The notes: generated from the letters alone by a model not told the origin. Positions 27,143-35,956 are shown, counted from the first letter of the stretch. The stretch: 44,489 bases of DNA from Alphaproteobacteria bacterium (GCA_009928665.1 SACF01000038.1:1-44489), one strand, 5' to 3'. Made by a program: numbers and translations.

Positions 27143-28042
27143 CTATTTTACAAAATTTACCTCTCCCGGCATCCCGATTTTGAGGTAGCCATCGTTTTTA
27201 ACCAGCACCTTCACGGCATACACGAGGGTTACCCGTTCTTCCTTGGTCTGGATGATCTTCGGGGTGAATTCGGCCTTGGAAGAAATCCAACTGATGGTTC
27301 CCTCGTATTTTTTGAAATCCTTTTTGTCACTGTCGATGAGCACCTCCACCTTTTGCCCGACCTTAATTTGCGAAAGCTGGGTTTCACTGACATAAATCCG
27401 GATGTAGAGGTTTCCGAGATCGGCAATCTTGTATAACGGCCGGCCCTGAACGGTCATCTCGAAAGGTTCGACATATTTTGAAATCACGGTGCCGGCCACC
27501 GGGTTGACGATCCTGCATTTGCGCAACTGATCTTCGACCTGGGCAAGCTGAACCTCAACGGTCCCGCCCTGCTCGGTCAGCGTGTTGGTGCTGGTGCTCA
27601 GTATGCTTTTCTGGGCATCGATCCGGGCCTTCAGCACTTCGACCCGCGTGTTGGCGTCGTCGAGCTGTTTCTGTGAGGCTACTTCACCTTTCACCAGATT
27701 TTGGATGCGGTTCCGGTCGGAAATCGCGTTGGCAAGCTCCTTTTCCAGTGATTCGAGCTGGGTCTTGATATCCGGACGACCGGTGAGGATCGCCTTGCGG
27801 CTTTGCATCAGTTGCAGTTTGGTCAGGTAGAGTTGGGTGCTGTCGATGTAGCCTATTACCTGGCCGGGCGTCAATATTTCGCCTTCCGTAACGGCGAATG
27901 CAAGGATCTTCCCGTTTGCTTCGGCCGAAACCACCGTCTCCACTGCTTCAAAGTTTCCTGCCGCGTCGGATGTCAGTTTACCGTTATTGCATGAGAACAA
28001 CAGGAGGCTGATGGCTGAAAATAAAATGAACCTGAATTTCAT
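27143..28042 (-). CDS. HlyD/YbhG-like periplasmic adaptor lipoprotein
   Basis: A 299-aa membrane-fusion protein. It has a lipoprotein signal (SLLLFSC, Cys18) and a split biotinyl-lipoyl domain: first half near 35-65 (VSAEANGKILAFAVTEGEIL), second half near 185-205 (IVNPVAGTVISKYVEP). Between them is an alpha-helical hairpin (about 70-180, ELANAISDRNRIQNLVKGEVASQKQL), and after them a beta-barrel domain. It bridges the inner-membrane exporter and the TolC channel. Gene order TolC-adaptor-ATPases-permeases makes the assignment secure; the substrate is unknown. Confidence 0.9.
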   Translation of the reverse strand: MKFRFILFSAISLLLFSCNNGKLTSDAAGNFEAVETVVSAEANGKILAFAVTEGEILTPGQVIGYIDSTQLYLTKLQLMQSRKAILTGRPDIKTQLESLEKELANAISDRNRIQNLVKGEVASQKQLDDANTRVEVLKARIDAQKSILSTSTNTLTEQGGTVEVQLAQVEDQLRKCRIVNPVAGTVISKYVEPFEMTVQGRPLYKIADLGNLYIRIYVSETQLSQIKVGQKVEVLIDSDKKDFKKYEGTISWISSKAEFTPKIIQTKEERVTLVYAVKVLVKNDGYLKIGMPGEVNFVK

Positions 28043-28066
28043 ACGCTGAATATTAAATGGTTTGAA

Positions 28067-29374
28067 CTAATTTCCTGTTTTTGCCTTGTAATTGTACATA
28101 TTCATGAGCAGTTGCACCCGGTGCAACGCCTGGTTCCTCTTTGCTTCACTCTCTTTGTTGATGGAGTTGATCAGGTCGTTCATCGAACAGATCCCGTTGT
28201 CATACTTCAACTGGTAGGCGTTTTTAATCCTGCTTTTCAGTTGGACAATTTCATCATCGTTATTAATGATCTCCTGTTGTTTTTCGATTTCATTGGATCC
28301 CTGTTTCAGTTGCAACGCGTTGTTGAACAAAAAGGTCTCCTGCTGGTTGGTGATCTTGTCCTGTCGGATCTTGTTGAGCTTGTTGTTTTTCGAAAGGCGG
28401 TAGAGTCCCGACGTGTTCCATGAAAGGCTGAGACCGGCCACGGCCAGCGAGTTCATGGTTGCGGTACCGAACGCAATTCCCGGTTCAATCAGGATCCCGG
28501 CAGCCATCACCCCGAACTTGGGCATCACGGCTACTTTATCGAACGATCCGGAGATATCGGTGAGCCTGAGCTGACTGGCATACAGATCCAGTTCAGGCCG
28601 GCGGTTGGTCAGCGAAAGGTAATTTTCGACCACCACCGGCTGTTCCATTTTGGTGGTTTCATTCAGGGCGGTTCCGGTCATGAACGACAGCATGTCGACA
28701 AATCCTTTCCGGGTATACAGAAATTCGATTTTCCGCTGCCTTACGTTCAACAGTTCCGCCTTCACCTCATCCACATCCGACTGGTAGGCCAATCCGTTTT
28801 CGGAGGTCAGTTTCGCGCTGTTGAGGCTTCGGGTAAGGTTTGAAACGAGGATGTCGAGTTGTTCCATCTGGGCATCGATCACCAGTACCCCGAAGAAGAG
28901 TTGGTTGATCCGCTCACGGATCTCGTACATCGTCACATCGATTGATGCTTTATCGGCTGCAGCGCCGGCTTTCGCAACCTCCTTCTGGGTGTGGGTAGCT
29001 CCGCCGTCCCAGATGGTCTGGTTGAGCTGACCGATGCCGATGAACTGAAAATCTTTTTTCTCGGCAGTGGGGGCGTTGGGCAGCGAAATGGTGGGCAGTC
29101 CGCTGATGATATAGGCGCCGATGCCGGTGATGCTGATGTTTGGAAGGTAGGCTTTGTTGGCATTTGAGATCGTGTACTCCTTCGACTTTTCAATCAGGTC
29201 GTACTGTTTGATCAGCGGGTAATTCCTTTGTGCCCTTGCATAACAACTGTCGATGGTAAGCGCTGCAGCCGGCTGGGCGTGAACTCCCGGCCCCGGGAAC
29301 AGTAAAACACCGAGTAGGACCAGGCTTAGCCAGCATGTGAGCCTTTGCGGGTCACTTTTTCTTCTTCTTATCAT
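28067..29374 (-). CDS. TolC-family outer-membrane efflux channel
   Basis: An outer-membrane efflux protein of about 435 aa. After a signal peptide (ends VHAQ) the sequence has long helices with two OEP repeats (LTIDSCYARAQRNYPLIKQYDLI near the start; GSNEIEKQQEIINNDDEIVQLK in the second half) typical of TolC homologues. The frame is open from an ATG at 29395, but the ATG at 29374 gives a more usual signal peptide and is preferred. Either start lies inside the 3' end of the TetR gene (overlap 23 or 44 bases), so translation is probably coupled. It forms the outer channel of the ABC exporter. Confidence 0.88.
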   Translation of the reverse strand: MIRRRKSDPQRLTCWLSLVLLGVLLFPGPGVHAQPAAALTIDSCYARAQRNYPLIKQYDLIEKSKEYTISNANKAYLPNISITGIGAYIISGLPTISLPNAPTAEKKDFQFIGIGQLNQTIWDGGATHTQKEVAKAGAAADKASIDVTMYEIRERINQLFFGVLVIDAQMEQLDILVSNLTRSLNSAKLTSENGLAYQSDVDEVKAELLNVRQRKIEFLYTRKGFVDMLSFMTGTALNETTKMEQPVVVENYLSLTNRRPELDLYASQLRLTDISGSFDKVAVMPKFGVMAAGILIEPGIAFGTATMNSLAVAGLSLSWNTSGLYRLSKNNKLNKIRQDKITNQQETFLFNNALQLKQGSNEIEKQQEIINNDDEIVQLKSRIKNAYQLKYDNGICSMNDLINSINKESEAKRNQALHRVQLLMNMYNYKAKTGN

Positions 29375-30026
29375 GTGGTTGGGTTTTAGATTCATCTGTA
29401 ATATTGTACCGGTTCATGTTTTCCAGGGCGCTGATCACGAAATCGGCGGCAAAGGTTTTACGTTCTTCAATGTAATCGTTGAACTTCAGTCCGACTTTGC
29501 CAAATATTTCCTCGAGAAGTTTTTTCGCGGCAAAAGGAAATACGCTGAGCGAGGCCATGGTAGTCATGATCTGGGGTATTTTCTCGCGGGTGATGTGGTA
29601 TTTGTCGAGATCTTCCTTATGTTGGCTATACAGTATATCCCACACGTTTCCGATATTTACATTGGCAAGGAATTTCCGGATCCGGTCGGGGTGCCTGTTG
29701 ATCTCGTTCAGCAGGAAGGCGGGAAGCCGCGGGTTCTTTTGCATAAAGGAGATATGTTCCCTGAAAAAGAACCTGATCTTCTCTTCGAAGGTCAGATTGT
29801 CTTCAAAAACGGGAGCAAATTTCTTCAGCATTTTCATCGCGATCATCTCGAACACAGCATCGAACAGGCGATCTTTCGACCGGTAGTAATAGTGAAGCAG
29901 CGATTTATTCATACCGGCGCGGTCGGCGATATCCTGCATCCTGGCGCCGTCCATCCCCTTTTCGATGAAGACTTCGGTGGCCGCTTCAAAGATCTTGTCT
30001 TCGGTCAGTTTATCATGCTCAGACAT
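29352..30026 (-). CDS. TetR/AcrR-family regulator of the efflux operon
   Basis: A 224-aa repressor. Residues about 8-55 are a TetR helix-turn-helix (KIFEAATEVFIEKGMDGARM, IADRAGMNKSLLHYYYRSKD). The C-terminal all-helical domain would bind the inducer and is not further assignable. The protein ends with a Lys-rich tail that overlaps the tolC start region. It is the first gene of the seven-gene operon and is preceded by GTTTAACC half-sites and a good promoter, so autorepression of the whole operon is likely. E. coli ybiH(cecR)-ybhGFSR is the closest known arrangement. Confidence 0.88.
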   Translation of the reverse strand: MSEHDKLTEDKIFEAATEVFIEKGMDGARMQDIADRAGMNKSLLHYYYRSKDRLFDAVFEMIAMKMLKKFAPVFEDNLTFEEKIRFFFREHISFMQKNPRLPAFLLNEINRHPDRIRKFLANVNIGNVWDILYSQHKEDLDKYHITREKIPQIMTTMASLSVFPFAAKKLLEEIFGKVGLKFNDYIEERKTFAADFVISALENMNRYNITDESKTQPHDKKKKK

Positions 30027-30040
30027 GGGTTTTATTCAAT

Positions 30041-30090
30041 TGGTTTAACAAATCAGTTTAACCATTTAAATTAAGTAAATAGTTTAACCA
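30041..30090. promoter_or_regulatory. Candidate TetR operator half-sites
   Basis: TGGTTTAAC (30041-30049) and GTTTAACCA (30056-30064) form a near-palindrome with 6-base spacing, and a second GTTTAACCA lies at 30082-30090. They sit between the predicted -7 box and the TetR start codon, where binding would block transcription. Assignment to TetR is inferred from position. Confidence 0.5.
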
Positions 30091-30096
30091 AGCGGT

Positions 30097-30126
30097 CAAA
30101 ATTAATATAAAATTACATACGTGCAA
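30097..30126 (-). promoter_or_regulatory. Promoter of the TetR-efflux operon
   Basis: On the minus strand TTG (30124-30126) and TAATTTTG (30097-30104) are separated by 19 bases, matching the Bacteroidota -33/-7 arrangement well. It is the best-formed promoter in the window. The rest of the 308-base gap (30027-30334) holds only these elements. Confidence 0.6.
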
Positions 30127-30334
30127 CATTTTTTAATTTTTTTTTTGGTTTATCGGAACCGGATACTTTTACGTACCGTTACAAACCATCTGATCGTTAT
30201 GCTTCGGCACAATGAATTTGCGAATGATCGTACCTCAATCGCTCCGTATAACTGAATCTGAGCGATGTTTATTCCGCACAATCACAAGGATTCGGTATAC
30301 AAGCAAAAGTTAATGGATGGCGGTCCGTCCGGCG

Positions 30335-30616
30335 CTACTTGTACCTACACAGGTAAGCGGCATCGGCGTTGATTCTGAGCCTGAATTTTTGATCCTTGGC
30401 TACTACGAACGTGTCATAGGGTTTATATTCTTTCCAGTTTGATTCGCCCGGAAGCAGTACGGTCATGATTCCTGAGACAACGGTCATATACTCGACCGTG
30501 GAGGTTCCGAATTCATATTCTCCGGGGGCCATTACGCCTAAAGTAGCCGGTCCATCTGTTGTGTCGAAAGCAATTGATTTGACTTTTCCTTCGAAATACT
30601 CGTTTGTTTTGAACAT
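30335..30616 (-). CDS. ppnP: Pyrimidine/purine nucleoside phosphorylase PpnP
   Basis: A 93-aa cupin-like enzyme matching E. coli PpnP (YaiE, DUF1255) along its length: MFKTNEYFEGKVKSI start, GVMAPGEYEF, EYMTVVSGIMTVLLPG, and the terminal YLCRY. PpnP splits nucleosides with phosphate to base and ribose 1-phosphate in the cytoplasm. The frame is open from an ATG at 30637, but the start at 30616 fits the family N-terminus, and a TACTTTTG -7 box at 30635-30642 overlaps the longer start, excluding it. It is a single-gene unit. Confidence 0.92.
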   Translation of the reverse strand: MFKTNEYFEGKVKSIAFDTTDGPATLGVMAPGEYEFGTSTVEYMTVVSGIMTVLLPGESNWKEYKPYDTFVVAKDQKFRLRINADAAYLCRYK

Positions 30617-30634
30617 AGCGGGTCGTTTAAATGT

Positions 30635-30642
30635 CAAAAGTA
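30635..30642 (-). promoter_or_regulatory. -7 box of ppnP
   Basis: Minus-strand TACTTTTG matches TAnnTTTG and lies 18 bases before the preferred ppnP start. It decides the start codon. No clear -33 TTG. Confidence 0.45.
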
Positions 30643-30868
30643 AGAAAACACAGGGAATTTCCCGTGGCTTTTCGCGGTCAAAACTTCATAAACCATATGC
30701 ATCAAACTTAAAAATATGTAACATTTAATTATTTTTGATGTCGAATGAATCTTGAATGTATGCACGGAGGAAAACCGGGGCAAAAGGAGACCACAGACCC
30801 AATTCCGACATTGATTTGACCTTAAAGGGAGATATATGACCAATCAATAACAACCAAAAATCCGCATT

Positions 30869-31456
30869 ATGAAAAAGATTCTGATTTCCGTTATTTTGGC
30901 CTTCTGTGCGACGACATTGTTTGCACAATCCGGGAAGCCGGAAAAGACCGTGATGAAACCGGCGTTGCTGGTCATTGATGTCCAGAAACAGTTCCTCCCG
31001 ATGATGTCGAAAGAGGATCAGGACAAAGCGCTGATGATGATGAACTGGTCGATCTGGGTTTTCCGGCAGTACGGTTTCCCGGTCATCAGGGTTTACCACA
31101 CCAGCGACAAGTGGGGACCCAAACCCGATGACCCTGGCTTTCAGTTTGCCGATACACTGAGGATCCTGGATACCGACCCGAAGATCGTAAAGACATACGG
31201 CAGTGCGTTTAACAAGACCGGGCTGGACAAACTGCTCAAAGAAAAGGGGATCAACACCCTATACCTTTGCGGACTGAGCTCGGTGGGTTGCGTACTGGCC
31301 ACTTACACGGATGCCGCCAATTATGATTACAAGGCCTTCCTGATCAAGGATGCACTCATGGGGCCTGATGCAGTGCAAACCGACCAGATCGAGGCGATCC
31401 TCGGTGCCGTCGGACTTGAAACGATCGATTACATGTTCGAGATCAGGGCGGAATAG
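30869..31456 (+). CDS. Exported isochorismatase-family cysteine hydrolase
   Basis: A 195-aa hydrolase of the isochorismatase superfamily with the full catalytic triad: Asp37 (LLVIDVQKQF), Lys108 (VKTYGSAF) and Cys141 (GLSSVGCVLATYTDA). Unusually it has a signal peptide (1-20, ends LFAQ), so it acts in the periplasm or outside; most family members are cytosolic. The family includes nicotinamidases and various amidases; the substrate cannot be named here. A TATTTTTG box at 30730-30737 may be its promoter. A piece of a T9SS protein tail follows immediately after its stop. Confidence 0.85.
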   Translation: MKKILISVILAFCATTLFAQSGKPEKTVMKPALLVIDVQKQFLPMMSKEDQDKALMMMNWSIWVFRQYGFPVIRVYHTSDKWGPKPDDPGFQFADTLRILDTDPKIVKTYGSAFNKTGLDKLLKEKGINTLYLCGLSSVGCVLATYTDAANYDYKAFLIKDALMGPDAVQTDQIEAILGAVGLETIDYMFEIRAE

Positions 31457-31467
31457 GTATGAGAAAC

Positions 31468-31568
31468 CGGGTCTTGGTCTTTGTCTGACCGGTCAGCCCA
31501 AAGGCATCTACCTGTTGAAATTTTCCGATGGCGCAGCAGTGTTTATCCACAGAATTTGCAGGAATTGA
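31468..31568 (+). pseudogene. Remnant of a T9SS sorting-domain tail
   Basis: A frame ending at 31568 reads LTGQPKGIYLLKFSDG...HRICRN-stop. It aligns with LAGKPKGIYMIRLILG...RRICLF, the C-terminal end of the intact protein at 11755-13191. Only the last 30 residues or so remain, and no start or upstream domain exists. As at the other locus it is followed by an AraC gene. The remainder of the gap up to 31826 holds only a TAGGTTTG box at 31803-31810. Confidence 0.7.
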
Positions 31569-31802
31569 TCCCGGCACCGATTTTTATGGTAATATGATCC
31601 GATCTTCAGGGCATTTCAAGCGAGACTACCGGCAATGCACATGACAGTCATAGCGGACATATCTGCCCTTTGGAACAGCTCCGAAATGATCTCCGGGCAT
31701 GTTTACTGCAATGTGATAAAGCTGGTTTGCCCGCAATCGCCCCGGTCATCGAAAAAACAGGCCATCTTGCCGATTTGATTTCCCTGTTCCGGCAGACTGA
31801 AA

Positions 31803-31810
31803 TAGGTTTG
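31803..31810 (+). promoter_or_regulatory. Predicted -7 box of the AraC gene
   Basis: TAGGTTTG fits TAnnTTTG and lies 16 bases before the ATG. The nearest TTG upstream (31775-31777) is too far for a normal -33 element. Confidence 0.4.
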
Positions 31811-31826
31811 CCGGAAAAATCCCAAA

Positions 31827-32921
31827 ATGGCAATATTCTTCACAATTCTGGTAATCATCAGCGCATTTATCACCTTTGTGCTTGCTCTTTTCTTTTTGGT
31901 AACGCCACGGGGTTCCGCTCCGGAAAACCGCACGCTTGCCTTGCTGTTGTTCATCTTTGGCATGCAGATCATCTATTCGTTTTTCACCAGCGCCTATGCG
32001 TTTCAGTATTTCATGGACTGGCATAAATCTATTTTCCTCATCCGGCAAACGGGCTTTCTCACCGGTCCGCTGGTTTATTTCTACGTCGCATCCTTTTTAA
32101 AGAAAAAAGAGCTTTCCGAACGAAATTTCCGGCATTTCATCCCATTTGCCTGCAGCATGATCTTTTTGTCGGTTTTCTATAAGTTCCAGGACTCATTTGT
32201 AATCTGGGAATCCATCGTCGATCTTTACGATACCATCCTGATCCTTGCCTCCAATTTTATTTACATCGTCCTGTCGGCCCTGTGTCTCCGGTCATCCGGA
32301 TTAAGTTTTCAAAATCTGTTCAAAACCATTCGGATTGCACCGCACAACACCTGGCTGCAGATCCTGCTGCTGGGCTATATGGTTATCTGGATGGTGAACC
32401 TGAATTCATTCGCCATCTACATGATCGTGAAAAGGCCCGGCTGGTGCGCCTACACCTTGAGCGTTTATGCGCTGGTCTTCTTTGTTTTCGTCAACCTCCT
32501 GATGTTTCTTATCCTGATCAAACCCGACATCTATTACATCCTGACCAAATACAGGAACAGTAAACTTGAAGACGGGGATAAAGAAGATGGTTTTGCGAGA
32601 CTGAACTGCTATATGATGGAACACAAGCCCTATCTGAATCCGGATATCACACTCGAGTTGCTGGCCAGTGAATTGGGGATGAATCCGCGATCGCTTTCGC
32701 AGATCATCAATGAATCGTTCGGGAAGAGCTATAAAAACTTTATCCTTGATTACCGGATCAAAGAAAGCATGAAGATCCTGTCCGATAAAAAAGCCCGCAA
32801 TCTTACCATTCTCGAGGTCCTGTATCAGGTAGGGTTCAACTCCAAATCGGCCTTCAACAACCAGTTCAAACTATACACCAATCACACACCCCAGGAATAC
32901 CGGGCGAAATTCGTCAACTAA
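31827..32921 (+). CDS. 7TM-type AraC-family regulator (full length)
   Basis: A 364-aa membrane-anchored regulator. Several N-terminal helices run to about residue 240 (FFTILVIISAFITFVLALFF, ILLLGYMVIWMVNLNSFAIY). The C-terminal region (about 270-362) is an AraC DNA-binding domain (LELLASELGMNPRSLSQIIN, ILEVLYQVGFNSKSAFNNQF, TPQEYRAKF). The truncated gene at 13233-13973 is its close paralogue, and a third fragment of the membrane region follows directly downstream. The intact reading frame and own -7 box suggest this copy is functional. Its targets may be the decayed or intact PD40/T9SS genes that accompany it at both loci; that is inference. Confidence 0.85.
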   Translation: MAIFFTILVIISAFITFVLALFFLVTPRGSAPENRTLALLLFIFGMQIIYSFFTSAYAFQYFMDWHKSIFLIRQTGFLTGPLVYFYVASFLKKKELSERNFRHFIPFACSMIFLSVFYKFQDSFVIWESIVDLYDTILILASNFIYIVLSALCLRSSGLSFQNLFKTIRIAPHNTWLQILLLGYMVIWMVNLNSFAIYMIVKRPGWCAYTLSVYALVFFVFVNLLMFLILIKPDIYYILTKYRNSKLEDGDKEDGFARLNCYMMEHKPYLNPDITLELLASELGMNPRSLSQIINESFGKSYKNFILDYRIKESMKILSDKKARNLTILEVLYQVGFNSKSAFNNQFKLYTNHTPQEYRAKFVN

Positions 32922-32922
32922 G

Positions 32923-33066
32923 CTGGTCTTATTTGGTTATATAACAATCTGGATCGTTCAGCTCAATTTCTTTTCCGTTTATGTGATTTTGAGACAACCT
33001 GGCTGGTGTGCCTACACCAGTAACATCTGCATGTTGCTGATCCTTGTTTTAACACGGGTAATCTGA
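32923..33066 (+). pseudogene. Fragment of a third AraC membrane region
   Basis: The plus-strand frame reads LFGYITIWIVQLNFFSVYVI, then LRQPGWCAYTSNICML and a stop at 33064-33066. It aligns with LLGYMVIWMVNLNSFAIYMI and KRPGWCAYTLSVYAL of the gene that ends one base before. No start codon, early helices or DNA-binding domain remain. Confidence 0.7.
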
Positions 33067-33164
33067 AATCTGAACTATTATTGGTTCCGAAACCTGTTTC
33101 TGAACCTGCAGACAGGGAATCCTTGTTTTATTTGTGAAGTTTTTCACTTAAAACAGATATTCCC

Positions 33165-33345
33165 ATGAAAAGATTGAGTTTGTCATTGCTGCTTGCAGGT
33201 TGGTTTATTGGAACTGTCTTATCGCAAAGCATTCCTGATTCTGCCGCCTACCTGGGGCAAACACCTCCCTGACCTGCCAGAAAGATTTTTAACCTCACTC
33301 CGGCCCAGGGCTACTACGCGGTTGAAAAAATCAGTCCGTTTACCT
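33165..33345 (+). pseudogene. Remnant of a PD40/T9SS protein N-terminus (copy 1)
   Basis: From an ATG at 33165 the frame gives a signal peptide (MKRLSLSLLLAGWFIGTVLS) and then QSIPDSAAYLGQTPP, the N-terminus seen in the intact protein at 11755 (QAIPHDSLYFGQTPPG). A TGA at 33270-33272 interrupts it. Reading on in the same frame gives KIFNLTP and AVEKISPF, matching IFAPG and AVITFSP of the intact protein. The rest is missing. Confidence 0.7.
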
Positions 33346-33405
33346 GTTACAGGACGACAAGTGTTAACAATTGTCATTGTTTTGCACAAAAAAATTCAAC
33401 CCACC

Positions 33406-33533
33406 ATGAAAAAACAATCTTCACCTGATTTTTATATTTGTTTCTGATGATGGGCGCATCGTCGCAAATAATCCCCCCTGACAGTTTGTACCTGGACCAA
33501 ACGCCACCCGGGGAGACTCCTGTTATAATTTGA
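33406..33533 (+). pseudogene. Remnant of a PD40/T9SS protein N-terminus (copy 2)
   Basis: A second short copy: an ATG at 33406 begins a broken signal peptide, and after a frame change the sequence reads MMGASSQIIPPDSLYLDQTP, then PGETPVII and a stop at 33531-33533. IPPDSLYLDQTPPG matches the family N-terminus. Only the first 30 codons or so remain before the TonB receptor gene. Confidence 0.65.
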
Positions 33534-33601
33534 TTACCTATTATCATCCGAATTTATTATTTGATTTTTAACCCTTTATTCATTTAATTCTTTTTATTCC
33601 A

Positions 33602-35956
33602 ATGAAATTTCTTATTTTAATTCTTTTGTTGATTTTAACGTTGAATGCATTACCGGGGTATTCAGAGGTTGATCCTTTAAGAAAGCATGTCATTTCTGGA
33701 AAAATAACAGATAAAACCGACGGCGAATCCCTAGCAGGGGCCACCGTTTACATCACTGAACTGAAAACAGGCACCGTCACCGACACCTATGGCAGGTTCT
33801 CCATCACCCTGCCCGGGGGGAGGTATCGGCTCTCCGTCTCTTACATCGGTTATGCGAAGGAAACCAGGGAGATCAACCTCGATCAGGACATCCGTTTGAA
33901 ACTGGAACTGGCCCCCGAACAGCGCGAATTGCAGGAGGTGGTTGTACGAAGCGTAAAAGGCGACCAGAATGTGGTCAAGCCGGAGATGAGCGTGTTCAGG
34001 ATGGACATTAAGACCATTCAGAAGATCCCCGCCCTGATGGGGGAGGTGGATGTGATCAAGGCGATCCAGCTGCTCCCGGGGGTTCAGAGTGTCAGCGAGG
34101 GATCGAGCGGATACAGTGTTCGCGGCGGCGCCCCCGACCAGAACCTGATCTTGCTGGATGAGGCCACTGTATACAACGCCTCCCACCTCATGGGATTTTT
34201 CTCGGTATTTAACAATGATGCGGTGAAGGATGTCAAATTATTCAAGGGTGATATTCCCGCGAATTACGGCGGCAGGCTTTCCTCGGTACTCGACGTACGC
34301 ATGGAGGAGGGCAACGCAAAGGGGTTCGAAGTGAACGGAGGGATCGGGATCATTGCCAGCCGGCTTACCCTCGAGGGCCCGCTCCTGAAAGATAAATGTT
34401 CCTTTATCCTCTCGGGCCGGCGGACTTACGCCGATGTCTTCCTGCCGCTTTCATCCAACCAGGAACTTCAGAACAACCAGTTGTATTTCTATGACCTGAA
34501 TGCAAAGGTCAATTATATCGTCAACGACAGGAACCAGGTCTTCCTGAGCGGGTACTTCGGCAGGGATGTATTTTCCAGCCAGTTCGCCAACATGCGCTGG
34601 GGAAATGGCACCGGAACACTCCGCTGGAACCATGTATTTACGAAAAAGCTGTTCTTTAACCTCACCGCACTGTACAGCGATTACCAGTACCTGCTCGGGA
34701 TGCCCAACGGAACGGTCAATTCCTTCGAGTGGAGGGCAAACCTGAGGGACGTCGGCATGAAGGGCGATCTTTCATGGTACCTGAATCCCAAAAACACCCT
34801 GCGGTTCGGCGGAAATGTGACCTGTCACATGATCAGCCCCGGAACGGCCAGCGGAATCGGCGCCGAAATTTCTTCTCCGGGGGTTAAGGTTCCTGAGAAT
34901 TATTCGCTTGAATCGGGCATCTATGCCGTCAATGAACAAAAGATCGGATCTCATTTTATCGCTAAGTACGGACTCCGGCTGTCGCTGTTCCAGAATATCG
35001 GGCCGGGAACGGTTTATCATTATTCGCCTGGTCATATCACCATCGATTCCACCTACTATAAGTCAGGGTCGGTGTATAACACCTTTGCCGGGCTCGAGCC
35101 ACGGATCGGGTTGTTGTATGAGTTCGACCGGAAATCGTCGGTAAAAGTCAGCTATGCCCGCACTTTCCAGTATCTGCAGCTTGCCCAGAACTCCTCGGCC
35201 GGTACCCCGCTCGACATCTGGTTCCCAGCGAGCCCGAACATCAGGCCCCAGATATCCGATCAGGTGGCCCTCGGCTATTTCAGGAACTTCCGCAGGAATA
35301 CCATTGAAACCTCCGTTGAGGTGTACTATAAATCGATGCAGCATGTGATCGACTTCAGGAATTTTGCCCAGTTGCTCCTGGTCGACACGCTCGAAGGGCA
35401 AGTCCGGACGGGTAGCGGCTATGCTTACGGCATCGAGTTCCTGGCCCGGCTGAACGAGAAGATTGTCAGCGGTTGGGTGAGTTACACCTATTCCAGGTCA
35501 TTCCGGGAGATTCCCGAAATCGAGGCCGACCCCTATCCCGCGCCTTACGACAAACCGCACAATGTAAGTGTCGTCGTTAACGTGCAGGTCGCGAAACGGT
35601 GGAGCCTCAGCGCCAACTGGGTCTATTCAACCGGGGCGCCGGTGACTCTGCCGACCGGTAGGGCGACTGTTTCGGGCAAAGTCATCCCGATCTATTCCGA
35701 CCGGAATGCCTACCGCTACCCCGACTACCACCGCCTGGACATGTCGGTAACGTTCTCATCAAAGCCGAAGCCGCAACGAAAATTTTCGTGGGACCTGAAT
35801 TTCTCCGTCTACAATGTCTATAACCGCCACAACACCTGGTCGATCAATTTTGTCCAGGACAAAGCCGATCCCAACATCACCTACGCGCAGAAAACCTACC
35901 TGTTCGGCATCATCCCTTCTGTCACATTTAACTTTCACTTCCGTCAATATGAATAA
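33602..35956 (+). CDS. TonB-dependent receptor with carboxypeptidase-regulatory domain
   Basis: A 784-aa outer-membrane receptor. Signal peptide about 1-21; residues about 30-105 are a carboxypeptidase-regulatory-like domain (ISGKITDKTDGESLAGATVY); about 125-230 a plug domain (VIKAIQLLPGVQSVSEGSSG, YSVRGGAPDQNLILLDEA); the rest is a 22-strand type barrel ending in FNFHFRQYE. It is shorter than SusC (about 1000 aa). Its partner is the DUF4249 lipoprotein, whose ATG overlaps its 3' end by 8 bases. Together they should import a substrate across the outer membrane using TonB energy. The downstream hydrolases suggest a peptide or ester substrate, but this is inference. Confidence 0.9.
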   Translation: MKFLILILLLILTLNALPGYSEVDPLRKHVISGKITDKTDGESLAGATVYITELKTGTVTDTYGRFSITLPGGRYRLSVSYIGYAKETREINLDQDIRLKLELAPEQRELQEVVVRSVKGDQNVVKPEMSVFRMDIKTIQKIPALMGEVDVIKAIQLLPGVQSVSEGSSGYSVRGGAPDQNLILLDEATVYNASHLMGFFSVFNNDAVKDVKLFKGDIPANYGGRLSSVLDVRMEEGNAKGFEVNGGIGIIASRLTLEGPLLKDKCSFILSGRRTYADVFLPLSSNQELQNNQLYFYDLNAKVNYIVNDRNQVFLSGYFGRDVFSSQFANMRWGNGTGTLRWNHVFTKKLFFNLTALYSDYQYLLGMPNGTVNSFEWRANLRDVGMKGDLSWYLNPKNTLRFGGNVTCHMISPGTASGIGAEISSPGVKVPENYSLESGIYAVNEQKIGSHFIAKYGLRLSLFQNIGPGTVYHYSPGHITIDSTYYKSGSVYNTFAGLEPRIGLLYEFDRKSSVKVSYARTFQYLQLAQNSSAGTPLDIWFPASPNIRPQISDQVALGYFRNFRRNTIETSVEVYYKSMQHVIDFRNFAQLLLVDTLEGQVRTGSGYAYGIEFLARLNEKIVSGWVSYTYSRSFREIPEIEADPYPAPYDKPHNVSVVVNVQVAKRWSLSANWVYSTGAPVTLPTGRATVSGKVIPIYSDRNAYRYPDYHRLDMSVTFSSKPKPQRKFSWDLNFSVYNVYNRHNTWSINFVQDKADPNITYAQKTYLFGIIPSVTFNFHFRQYE

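Noticed and set aside
29337..30074. 245-codon plus-strand frame opposite the TetR gene
   Set aside because: It is antisense to a clear TetR gene and has no recognisable domain.
32985..32996. TGAGAC in the AraC fragment as a further copy of the operator repeat
   Set aside because: It encodes the conserved LRQPGW segment of the decayed AraC piece and has no spaced partners, so it is a coincidence.
35814..35948. 45-codon extension upstream of the DUF4249 lipoprotein
   Set aside because: It lies inside the TonB receptor gene; the lipobox requires the start at 35949.
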